DNA of 64,000 bases. Origin: Notospermus geniculatus. Its lineage: Eukaryota; Nemertea; Pilidiophora; Heteronemertea; Lineidae. The translations under genes and the position numbers were made by a program. The stretch is taken from the NCBI GenBank assembly GCA_002633025.1, contig NMRB01000130.1, forward strand, positions 317,619 to 381,618. Direction: 5' to 3'. Under the pieces are notes generated by a model. It saw nothing but the letters and a program-made list of their open reading frames with translations, searched no databases and was not told where the DNA came from. Position 1 is the stretch's first letter, and each line of letters starts with the position of its first letter. Below are positions 52,654 through 63,600 of the stretch, piece by piece.

Positions 52654-53821
52654 ATGCTGCCCCCGGAGAGAGTTGGCATAACGCTCCTGGTGGTTCTCAG
52701 TCTGACGTCAGGTAGGCCTAACCATCTTGGGCAGTTGTAACAAACTTGACGTTGAGCCACAATGTATACATCGCTGCAAGATTGAGCCTTTGAGCCACAG
52801 CGTCTAGGCTAGATTGCTGTCAAGGTTTAATAGCCCATTGAGCCACAACGTCTAGATTGGTGCCAAAGTTAGCCCATTGAGCCACAACGTCTAAATATAG
52901 GCCGGTCCCAAGGTTTTAGCCCTCAAACCTACAATGTCTAGGCCATGCCACGTTGTCCTTTGAGCCAGAAAGTCTGGACACCAAAGCAACTCGGAACACC
53001 CCGGGCCTCATATCATGATGTAAAAATGAGAGTAGGTTCGCGAAATAGCCTGCTCACACTTTTTTCGCTGCCGATTGTCGATGAAGACGTTTTGTCTTTC
53101 TTTCAGTATCATTGGCCCTGCATTGCTATACATGTAAATATGATACAAAGCTGAAGTTGGACGAGACGACTGAGGACGGATTCTTTAACACCAAGAGCTG
53201 TAACACGGGGAGTGATTGGAACAGCAAGACGGTGAAGAATGTCGAGTGCGATCCACAAGATCATTTTTGTAGGGTAAGCCTTTAAATTCCTCGTGAAAGG
53301 ATGCAACAGCCCCCCCCCCCTTGGTACACTCCTCTCGCAGTGTTGTTTCGCTCCGTACCTACGCTCCGTACCTACGTACCTACGCTTTGTGAAGCGTAGG
53401 TACGGAGCGAAACAAAACACTGCGAGAGGAGTGTACCCCTTGGAGAATCCTGCTATGGTCCAAGTACTACGTACGGCACTCTCGGGCCGTCCTGTTTTCT
53501 GGACTACCCTGTATACTGTCCTTCTTTTTTCAGGTGTACACATACACCTTGGGCAGCCAGACCATCGTCGAGCGGACATGCGTAGAGTACTGCGTAAGCA
53601 ACACAAAGGGCGTAACAGAGAAACACGGCAGCACGACCTCACTCAAAAAGACATACTGTTGTAACACTGGACACTACTGCAACGGAGTGTTAGCTGATAT
53701 GAAAGTCGTACACCCTAACATAACGATCCCTTCGGGGGCAAACGTGGGAAACATTGACCTCTGGAGATTCGGGTTACTTAGCGCCGCCGCTGCCTTACTG
53801 AGCGTCATCATTTGGCAATAA
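52654..53821 (+). CDS. Ly6/uPAR-domain (three-finger) GPI-anchored protein
   Basis: Three exons join in frame: 52654-52711 (ATG 52654-52656), 53107-53273 and 53534-53821 (TAA 53819-53821), giving 170 residues. A signal peptide (MLPPERVGITLLVVLSLTS) is followed by LHCYTCKYDT, the usual first two cysteines of the fold. Further cysteines, then the hallmark CCNTGHYCN, close the domain. The tail has a hydrophobic stretch after a short spacer (LLSAAAALLSVIIWQ), typical of GPI-anchor attachment at the cell surface. The family includes CD59, Lynx and insect Sleepless/Quiver-like proteins. I cannot name the subfamily; ten-cysteine spacing should be checked. One likely N-glycosylation site is NIT. The intron 53274-53533 contains a long hairpin. 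Confidence 0.85.
53324..53438. repeat. Long hairpin inside the Ly6 gene intron
   Basis: The left arm begins 'ggtacactcctctcgcagtg' and continues through 'ttgtttcgctccgtacctac'. The right arm is its complement, ending 'cactgcgagaggagtgtacc'. Arms are roughly 45 bases with a small mismatch. The loop consists of 'tacctacg' repeats. It is a candidate small foldback element, flanked on its left by a C-run. Confidence 0.85.
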
Positions 53822-54164
53822 GACACATCGCTCTTGCCTCTGTTTATTTGGTGTAGTTCAGCTTTAAATTTTCATTCGGATCGCTGTGAAAATCAGTCAA
53901 TCAATGCTAGAGCCGATCCATGACAGATACGCCGTCATCCATTTCCGCGTAAACTTGATCACGCTGAATATCACTGCATGAACATCCGCGATATCGGACA
54001 AATTGATTTAAAGCTGAACTATCATATCTAAGTTAGGAGCAGTTGTCGATAGGCGGCGCCTCTGTGCGTGGCACAGAAGACATTTTAACGAACACAATAT
54101 TGAATAATGTGAATTGTTTATTCTTCTTCTACATTGAAATGTATTGAAACTGCATATAAATGGT
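53822..54164. other. Convergent spacer between the Ly6 and kinase genes
   Basis: The 3' flanks of both genes meet here. I see no gene or repeat. Confidence 0.4.
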
Positions 54165-56963
54165 TCAATCGGATGAAGGAATTTCCAAAGCTAAAGTTTC
54201 CTCCTTCATTTCTAAATATAGCCTCCATATATCTGCTCCGGCTTGTACGGCCTGTAGAGGCCCATGTCCTGGTGGACCTGGTTTTCCTGATATGAGGACG
54301 CAAATGGCAATCAGATAGAGCATGTTGAACTGGAAAAAAGAAAAGACGTGATGCGAATCAGGTCATGATGAAGCGTCGGATTTGAAACCCAGAGTTCCCG
54401 CCGACCGAGTCGCCACTTTGAGACGATGCGCCGTGAATGAGCCATGCTATTTGAGTTCCCTAGGAAAGTCCTGGAGAAATAATGTAACGGAAACCTGAAT
54501 TTCATTTTGTTATAGTTATATGGAACGACTTTAGCAGAGCATTTATTTACAGTGCCAGTTACGCTACAGTATCACTGGGGCGATTCCAAAGGGGCTTCGT
54601 GACTGCATTACAGTTGAAAGCGCTAAAGAAAAGCTTTCCCGGTACCAATCTTACCAGAGTCATTTTGCACACTTGCGCGTAGAGGCGTTCAATGTCCTTT
54701 TCCGTGACGTCACGACCCCATTCGTCTTGCACGCTGAGCGTCTCCAGGTAGGATTTCAGGAATTCTCTGTAGTACTCCGGCGTGTTGAGCGTCCGAGGCT
54801 CCCCCTTGCGGTCTATTGCCAAGAACCCAAAGGCTCCGGTGAGGGGGAATTCTGCTATGTCGAATCCCTGATTGTTGTAGTAACAGACGTCGTAATCTAC
54901 AATGGTCGCTTTTCCTGAAATACCGTGGTTACGAAAGAGTGAACACGCAACTAGGTGGCTGCCTCTGGTGACGAGATCAGGAAAATACAGCGGGTCCCGC
55001 TAAAAGTAGATAGTTCCGATTCGATTTAGGTAAAACCATCAAATGGTAAATGCCGTACCTTTCTCTTCGTTGTAAATGACATTCCCAAAATACGCATCGT
55101 TGTGGCTGATAACAAGAGGAAAGCCGAGGCGGCCGATGACGTCATCCATAAATTTCTTCTCTTTGAGAAATTCTTCCTTCTTTGGAAACGCCGGGGAGTA
55201 GAACCTGCGGAAAGAGCCAAACAAATTATAGGCATAGCATCGAAGGACAAATATTCAGCTACAAAATGTACCCTAACGCAACCTTCCCAGAAAACTGCGC
55301 GATCCTTTGCTTGTCTCAAAGTACGACGTCATCCAACGCATCGTACCGGGTACCAGTCCGCTCTATGGCGCGCCTCCACGGGAGTTTTCCCGCGCAAGTT
55401 TGCTCTCAATTAGCCGGCGTGGGGAGATTGCTTTAACTAGTAGCAGAAACGAGACTGCCCCGACGGCGAGGCACCGATCTACAACATCCGATTCCGCGCT
55501 GATTCTCTCTCACAATTTCTTTGCCTCCTCGTCCGCTGGCGGCATGTCTTCCTTCCAGTCAGCGATCACCGTATCGAATACCTTCCAACTGAAATTTTCG
55601 GGCTGCAGGTCGTATTTCTCCTGAGCAAGACGGATAGACTTCTTGGAGTGAATTTTCGCCAATTCCCTGGCTACAAGCCTGCAAAAAATCTCTGAGTTCA
55701 GTTCGGAGGCATAAATTTGGCGGGAAGAATAGAAGCTTTGCCGCGACGTTTGCCGTGGTCACCGCACATTGTAAAGCCTAGTTCACACTGCAGGCGCGGT
55801 GCGATTCGCGCCTGATTGTTTCCACTGCCTACAGCTGTTCACACTTGCGATGCGGTAGGAAGGCTGTCATTTTGTTCAGATCGCGCCGCGTCGCACCGCG
55901 CCTGCAGTGTGAAGGCCTAGGTCCACATGTGCGCCCATTGTTTGGAAGCAGAGCGGCGGAAAATAACAAAAGATTTAACGCATCACGCAGCGTAAAACGC
56001 ACATGTGGACACAAGCCCTTAAGCCTAGTTCACACTGCAGGCGGCGCGGTGCGACGCGGCGCGATCTGAACAAAGGATTACAGCCTTCGCGTCGCACCGC
56101 AAGTGTGAACAGCTATAGGCGCGAATCGCACCGCGCCGGCAGTGTGAAGTAGGCTTGAAACTAGGCTTAAACAAACGGGCCGGCCGTAGAATGTACTCAC
56201 TTCCCAAGCGTCAAGTCCCGACACTCGTAAGTATTCTTCGCCGAAAAAGTTCTTCCCTGGACGTATTCATAACAAAAACCATTTAGCAGACGACACAACA
56301 CACGTGGTCCAACTCCGATATCGTTCATCAGAAAAAACATTCTCGTCGATTTGTCAACATCGAAGTATTTCGAATAGTGCTGATTCGGGAGACGAAAAAC
56401 GACTCCGTCAGCCATATCATCCGTGACGTAGCAGACAAATGTCCGATTTGTCAAGCCGGCGAATTCGCCCAAATTCTGAAATGCCCGAAATATCAGTGAT
56501 TATTCCCCTAAACTTCGCCCAATAAAAGCAATTTAGTTTGCTAATCAATCTTGCACTCTCTCTCTCTGTCGAAGGAAATGAGATGAAGAACGCCCGTTTC
56601 ATCGTTGCTGTTTATGACAAAAGGCACCACTGATCGGTGGGAGCGTGACTCTTTGAAGTAAGAGCGAAATTCCACGCTACTGGTTTACTTGTAGCGCAAG
56701 ATACAGCTTTTACTTCAATCAACTGCACTCCCGCTGACACAAGTGCCAATTAGTGGGGGCGTTGCCGGTGAAACAATGGTGCGCGTCCGATAAGTTGTAA
56801 AAAATGGCATTAGGGGTCAAGTGGGAATATTTACCTTAATCTTTACATCTTCTGGTCTCCAATCCTTGCGTAACTCTGCCAAAACTTGGTTGATCCCTTC
56901 ATCACGGTTGTCCAAATCACTGGCGTCTACTGTTATTTGCAGGTTCGGGATATCAGCAGCCAT
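54165..56963 (-). CDS. Ethanolamine/choline kinase family protein
   Basis: The family phosphorylates ethanolamine or choline with ATP, the first step of the CDP-ethanolamine/choline (Kennedy) pathway, in the cytosol. Six minus-strand exons join in frame: 56963-56835 (ATG), 56475-56201, 55678-55514, 55204-55059, 54914-54655 and 54329-54165 (TGA 54167-54165), giving 379 residues, a normal length. Marks include the glycine-rich start FAGLTNRTFVCYVTDD, GVVFRLPNQHYSKYFDVD, NGFCYEYVQGRTFS, RELAKIHSKKS and the Brenner-type loop ISHNDAYFGNVIYN. The C-terminus LYLEMKEETLALE resembles the end of ethanolamine kinases. The second metal-binding segment reads ATIVDYDVCYYNNQGFDIAEF, where most family members have IDFEY or IDYEY and then DIGNHF. 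The catalytic HND and the following Asp are kept, but this deviation makes substrate uncertain. It is closest to ETNK by wording. Confidence 0.85.
55770..55918. mobile_element. MITE family B, copy 1
   Basis: Ends 'cctagttcacactgcaggcg' and 'cgcctgcagtgtgaaggcct' form an inverted repeat. The interior has 'cgcggtgcgattcgcgcc', 'ttcacacttgcgatgcgg' and 'tgttcagatcgcgccgcg'. It lies in the kinase intron 55679-56200. Confidence 0.85.
55919..56015. mobile_element. Small inverted-repeat element between family B copies
   Basis: 'ggtccacatgtgcg' at the left is complemented by 'cgcacatgtggac' at the right, about 65 bases apart. It fills the space between the two family B copies. Confidence 0.75.
56026..56160. 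mobile_element. MITE family B, copy 2 (inverted relative to copy 1)
   Basis: Ends 'gcctagttcacactgcaggc' and 'ccggcagtgtgaagtaggct' are inverted. Its interior runs 'gcgatctgaacaaaggatta'...'gcaccgcaagtgtgaacagc', the reverse complement order of copy 1. Same intron as copy 1. Confidence 0.85.
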
Positions 56964-58208
56964 ATCTGTCGTACTACTGGATAAATTCTGCAACAGATTT
57001 GGCCTCTCTGCTGTTGATGTGGCAAAGACGCGATTTTGTTTGCAATTGCTAAAAGGTTGTGCAATCCATTTCGACCAAAAGGGAACTGTAAAGTCCTGCG
57101 AGTCATGTGAGTGGTGATATCCTCATGATATAGGTGGCAGCGGTGTCAGAGGCAGGATCTAGATGTCTATGTCTATGGCAATGGATTATCGGGGGGGGGG
57201 GGGGGGGGGGGGCATGTGATTAATGCGTGGGAGGGCGCTAGGCCTAGCTAGTTTACCAAGCCTTGGCGCCGAGGTGATGTAATCAGGGAGCGTGTCAAGG
57301 GTATCTGAATGGGCCGTTTGACAGCAGGGCCTAGCTCATTTACCAAGTCTAGACGCTGCCGTGATCTAAGCAGGGATGGGTGTCTGACGCACGCGCCGCT
57401 GGCGGTCCCTGGCACAAGATTGAAGTTATGTATTAATGCGCACCATGCACTGTAAAATAGTACGTATTAAAACTGATGGCATCTCTTTAATCGATGACAG
57501 CGAGTGCAATGAGGGGCCGAATATCAAACACTAGGTAGACTGGAATTATCCGAAGCAAGCACAAGACAAAGCCATGCTAACAGGACTGATTTCAAGTCTC
57601 GCTGTACCACTGTATACAACCGCCGGGTCAATCTCGCCACACTGGCTTCCGAGCAAGCTCTGCCGCTTCAGTGAGTAAATTGACTCTGGCGACTATATTA
57701 AACTCACTAGCAAATCTCTGTGACTGAAATTTCGCATGTTCCAAGAGAAAATAGTACTGCACACTACTGTATCTATCGCATGGCGTTGATAAATCCCTAT
57801 TTATGCCGTATTTTGACCGGGGAGTCGGACACGAAGAGGGACGAGGGTAACTCCTCAAAAGACGACGACTGACCACAGCGCGGCCACTGAAACCTGCCGA
57901 GACTGCCTACNCCCCCCCCCCCCCCAAGCACACTGTCGACTGTGTTCACTTGACGTCTCTCGCACATCTCTCTTGCGCATGCGCAAGGTGCATTTCTACA
58001 TGTACTCCCGCGGGGTCTCCCCCTTACCGGTGCACGGGGCCCGGCGGGAATCTCGACTGTCACACACACTGACCCCCCCCTCCGTCGATCTCCCAGAGCC
58101 AGACTCGACTGGCCCTTGCGCCTTGTCTAGACTGCATGATGATGGTCTAAGACTAACGACCCTCCTACCTAGTACTCTGTCACGACATATGATATTTTGT
58201 TCTTTCAG
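56964..58208. other. Divergent intergenic region, kinase and zinc-finger genes
   Basis: About 1.2 kb between two genes transcribed away from each other, so both promoters (and the 5' UTR exon of the zinc-finger gene) should lie here. It contains a run of about 22 G at 57,190-57,212, a C-run after an N at 57,911 and another C-run at about 58,071. No exon is supported. Confidence 0.45.
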
Positions 58209-58217
58209 GTTTCTGTA

Positions 58218-60618
58218 ATGGAAGGCACTAGGCCTACAGATGTGATGAAAGTGACCCAGGCAGGGAGCATAAGTGAAGAAAAAGGCCCTAAATGTCCTGA
58301 CTCTCCCAAGAAGGGTAAAACCACCCCTGGAGATACCAAGAAAAGAAAAGCTGCTGCTACACCTGAGGGGTCAACATCATCGAAACGAGGGAAGAAGGAG
58401 CAATGCAGCGACCCAGAGATTCCAGGGGACATCTGGGCAAACTGGAGGGTAGGGATAAATAAAACAATCTCACCAAGTGGAACAGAATCCTGCACAGGAG
58501 ACGCCTCTACCTGGAGGGCACATCTCCATAAAGAGAGCAAAGTTCAGTCACATATTGGTCTTCCTATTCATACAGTCATGCCTGTGAAATCAGGACACAT
58601 GTCAGTCAAATAAGGAGTCATAATAGGAGCAGTTAGCCGCGTGTATTGCCAAAAGATGGCAGCAAAAGTCCTAGCGGACCAATGAAAATCCACGTGATTG
58701 ATGCTCGATCAAGAATGAATGGGTCCGCTATATGCATTGAATTGGGCCGTAGTGACACCTATTGGTCAACACACTGAGAGCTCCTATTTGTCAGTCGAAT
58801 TTAAGTTATTGTTAAATTATATTCAGCAGTGTTTTGTTTGAGGGTCTCATGATACAAAGGATATTTCTTTTTACAGATCCAGTTGAACAGTTTGAAAGAA
58901 ATGCAGTGTCCAGTTTGTCGATCTGTTCGCAAGTCATTTGCAACAATGATAAGACATTTCCGTGGCACACATCCAGATCATCTGCTGAAGTCTTCTGCTC
59001 CACCTGGTGGAACTTCTGAGAACTCGTCAGCTTCTGGGATTGGAGGAGTGGAGGATAATTCTGCTGTGAAAATATCGTTGAATGATCAGATCGTGGAGGG
59101 GACTCCTGAGCCTGCAGTCACAGAATATGAAAAAGATGGTACTGATGAGGGTAGCACACCTAGTGGGAAGAAAAAAGGAAAAGATGGTCAACAAAAAAAT
59201 AAGGGTAGTAGCACACCAGCTGGGAAGAAAGGTAAAGACAGTGAACAGAAAGATAAGGGTAGCACACCTGCTGGGAAGAAGAAAGGTAAAGACAGTGAAC
59301 AGAAAGATGAGGGTAGCACACCTGGTGGAAAGAAGAAAAGTAAAGATAGTGAACAGAAAGATGAGGGTAGCACACATGGTGGAAAGAAGAAAGGTAAAGA
59401 TAGTGAACAGAAAGATGAGGGTAGCACACATGGTGGAAATAAGAAAGGTCAAGATATTCAACAGAAAGATGAGAGCAGCACAAGAGATGGGAAGGAAAAA
59501 TGTGGTAAAGACAGTGGACAGAAAGATGAGGACAGCACACCCAGTGTGAAGAAAAAACGTAAAGGTAGCGAACCAAAAGAGGAGGGTAGCACCCCAGGCA
59601 GGAAGAAAAAGCCTGGCAAAGATAGTGAACAGAAGGATGAGGGTAGCACACCTAGTGGTAAAGACAGTGAACAGAAAGAGGAGGGTAGCACCCCTGGTGG
59701 GAAGAAAAAACGTGACAAAGATGGGGGTAGCACACCAAGTGAGAAGAAAATATGTGGTGAAGATGGTGAACAGAAAATTGAAAACGAACACCAATCGCAG
59801 GTGGAGAAAGGTAGTACTCCTGTTGGTCAGGAGGCACGTGGTGGGCAGGAGGCACATGGTGGGCCAAAGAGGACCAGGAAACAGTCCTTGAAATTGACTG
59901 ATAATGGCACATCTAGAAGTGAGGTGTTTTCAAGCCCGGATACTGTCCGTCCAAAACGGAATAAATGTCTGCCGGTAAAGTATCAGGATACGACCACAGA
60001 CTCTGATGATGTACCATTGGCGAGGTTACAAATGCCTCGACGACAAAATCGGGAAACTGGAAGGGGAAGTAGAAGTCAGCAGAACAGTACAGATTCTGAT
60101 GACATTCCGTTGGGAAGCCTGAAAACACTTCGGGTGGGAAGTCACCGTGGTCGTGATGGCGGGCGTGGGGAAGAGGCAGGTGTTGGAAATGATGAGATGG
60201 TGGTTGAAGTTGTTGGAGGAAAAGATCTTGAGGCAGGAAAGTCACAGGAATCTGATGAGAAGTTGGAGGGAAATGACAGTGGGGTGACTCCTCGGGGTCG
60301 GGGTAGGCAGAGCAGGGGAGGGAGGTCACAGAAGGACACATCTGTTGTAACGCCAAGGGGACAAAGACAGTCTCGGGGGAGAGGGCGACCTAGTCGACAC
60401 AAACAGTCACCTAAGAATGCTGATTCAGAGTCTGAATCAGATGCTTCGGCGGATGCTGGGTCTGATTCTGATCATTCCGTGGGTGTTACAACACCAAGCC
60501 AGAGAGGTAGGGGTAGGGGTAGGGGTCGGGGTCGGGGTCGGGGTCGGGGTAGGCCAAGTGGGAGGGGAAGGGGCCGTGGCAGTGGAAGGGGCAGGAATGA
60601 GAATTCTGCTCCAGTCTC

Positions 60619-60653
<35 letters not shown>

Positions 60654-63600
60654 ATGGTGATGCGGCAGATGACAAGAAGGAGAATGTGTATCAAGGGAGA
60701 GTCCATCAGTTAGTGCAAGAAGGGGTGCCCAATGATGTGGCAAAACAGTGGATGGTGAGTTTGCATGTTTGCTGGTTATTTCTAATACTGGCTATTTCTT
60801 GCTGGCTACATGCAGCCATGTAGTCACAGTGTGGCCAAAAATGTTGATGTAAACGGTAATGAAATGTCTTTTTCTTCATCCAGCGACAGAAGGCAGCCGG
60901 CCAGAAGTTTATCTGTCCCAAGTGCCAGTGTCGAAGGCTGGGATTTGATTCCATGCTTAACCACTACAAGGGGTGCAATCAGGTATGTCTTGATCTTTGC
61001 AAACTTAGCATGTGATTGAAGGTCTCCAATGGAGAAGCGTACCTAACACCCCGTCCCAAGGTTTGAGCAGATGGTATCTGCCGCGTTTGCTGATAGCCGT
61101 GGAAATGAATTTGAAAGAATTTGAAGAAACATTCCTAAGATGGTTGATAGCAACAAACTTCTTTCAAATATTTTTCAATCTATACTATTTGATGTGAGAA
61201 AAATTTGACAGAAGTTAGAGTGATGTGAAAGGACTCTTTATGTTTCAGCCGACGGAGTTCAGCTGTGGGAGATGTGAACGAATATTTACAACCTTCCCAG
61301 GATTGAAGTACCACTGTATGTCGGATCATGCTGTTATCGTAAGGAAATTTTTTTTAGTTTTCCTCAAGATAAAATCACAATTTTTTTGTCAATCTTATTA
61401 GAGAATGAGGTTAAGGTAGTCTACCTTACCGATCTCAGAGCTTCTAATTTTCAGAATTTTTCTGGCGGAGACTACCCGCAGAACTGGCCCTTTCAGCGCC
61501 GGAAGCGAAAAAAGCCAGCTACAGCTCTGGTGTTTCTAAAATTTTCTGTATTTCTTTTTTCAGATTTCACCAAGTGATCTGACGGGCCACGCCACCAACG
61601 ATGATCTTGTCGCCATCCTTTTAAGATTACGTCGCCTCCGTTGTGATAAATGCATGGGTGATTGGCCCTCCGTGAAACGATATCTGTTCCACCGAGAATG
61701 GTGTGGAAGGGAACAAGAGACGGGCACATGCGAAAAATGTAAGAAGGTGGTGGAACTTTTCAAAATGGAGGCACACAAGAAAGCTCATGCAAAGATGGAG
61801 AAAGATGGGAATGATGTAAACGTGGAGATTCCAGACAAGATGGAGGTTTTGTTTACGTCAGATGAGGAAACTGCTGCAGACGATGACAAAGAGACAACTT
61901 CGGAGTTGAAGCCAAGGCGACGACGTGCTGCCAAAAGGTAAATAAAAATGTGCTCTTTCTTGGAGCCATGGTGGTCTCTTAGGCCACCTTGCCCCACTCT
62001 ACCCAGGTTGATATCAGACTATAAATTCAAACTTCAACTTATAGATGTTTGTATCATTTCAGAGCTCAGGAAAACCTGAAACATTTGAATGAGGATTTAA
62101 TACCTGAGAAGGAGAAAAGGATGGACTGGACGGTAATAAAGGAATATTTTCTGGGAACATATTTTCACCATTTTGCCAGAAAAGTAAACGAGATAGATTT
62201 TTTACCTGTTTTCTTTTATTTCAGAAATATTATCAGAGTCCCGAGTTAATCAGAGTTCCAGAGGATCTGATGCTAAAAGTTAGGGAGGCGAAGAAAAGTG
62301 GGAAGGGCGTAAAATGTCCAAATGAGGTAAGGCTCCAAGATTGTACTGATGTGAAAATGGAGGAAGCATTCTGTCAGGGTCCCTGGGTCCTCATCTCCAT
62401 GCCGTTTGTTTTTCAGGGATGTACGAAAGACTTGAAGTGTGTCAACACCTTAAATTACCATTTCCCTCGATGTCTTGCCCTTAAAAATCCAGTTACATTG
62501 ATATACAAATGTTTGAACTGTGAACGACAACTCACCTCTGAAGGTGGGATGCGGAGCCATGTCCAAGGGTGCTTTGATATGGTAAGATTATTACAGTAGA
62601 ACCTCCATTATATAGTGTGTGGATAGGCGAGCTCCCCGTGTTGCATACCTGAGTATCTTTGAGTATTTATAGGCAAGCATGCGCAAGAATTGAGGTCTTA
62701 TCACGTGGCTCAGGGCAAGTGCAGTTCCCTGCATGTCTGTCCACCACTCAGCACTGTGTAGGTACCCGTTAGTTTACACCCCTGGTTCACGGCGGCCACT
62801 GAACCTAATATGGAAAGCACGGCAATAAAAAGAAGATATATCGAACCCTCTCCTCTTGCTGAATCTGTATTTTACAATTAATGGACACCTCTCTTTTGAA
62901 GACAGCTGAGTTCCATCCAAAATTGGTCACATCTGTTCATTTTGACCCCTATATTTCGGATATTTGACCTTTGACCCCCTCACTGTTGATCATTTCAGAA
63001 TGCCACAATTCGTCATGCGTCCAAAGCTTTGGATAATGACAGCGATCCTGATGTGAAAATGTTGAGCAGCGAATCGAGTGAGGGTGAGGATGACGTATCT
63101 AGTGGCGTCTCTGAGCACGATCCATCATCAGCAGAAGGTTCGTTACCATTTTACTTCTACCCAAGGACTCTGGAACCATGTCTTTATTGTGTAACATCTT
63201 TTTTTGTGGACATAACCTCCCATATACTGTGTACAGTTCGTAGGACTACATGTAATAAGAGACTGTTCCATTCATGGTATCACCAAATTGAGGATACCAG
63301 TAAGTGAATAGTGTTAATGTTAGTGTTACCGTTAGCAAATAGCAGGATGGGTAGTGTTAACGTTAGTGCTACCGTTAGCAAATAGCAGGATACTATAGAT
63401 AGTGTTACCATTAGCAAATAGCAGGATGGATAATGTTAACGTTTGTGTTACCGTTAGGAAATAGCAGGATGGATAGTGTTAATGTTAGTGTTACCGTTAA
63501 CAGGATGAACAGTGTTTGGAGAACAATCTCATAAACTCACTTTTGTCAAATTACAGAGGTCGACGACGAACCTAAAAAGTCAGGAAAGTCGATAAAGAGG

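Noticed and set aside
57190-57212. Long G-run as a functional quadruplex or regulatory tract
   Set aside because: Several homopolymer runs in the window border Ns or duplication ends, so its length is unreliable and no function can be argued.
59027-59857. 276-codon hydrophobic open frame on the minus strand
   Set aside because: It is the antisense of the Lys-rich repeat in the zinc-finger exon. The plus-strand frame has zinc fingers and proper splice sites.
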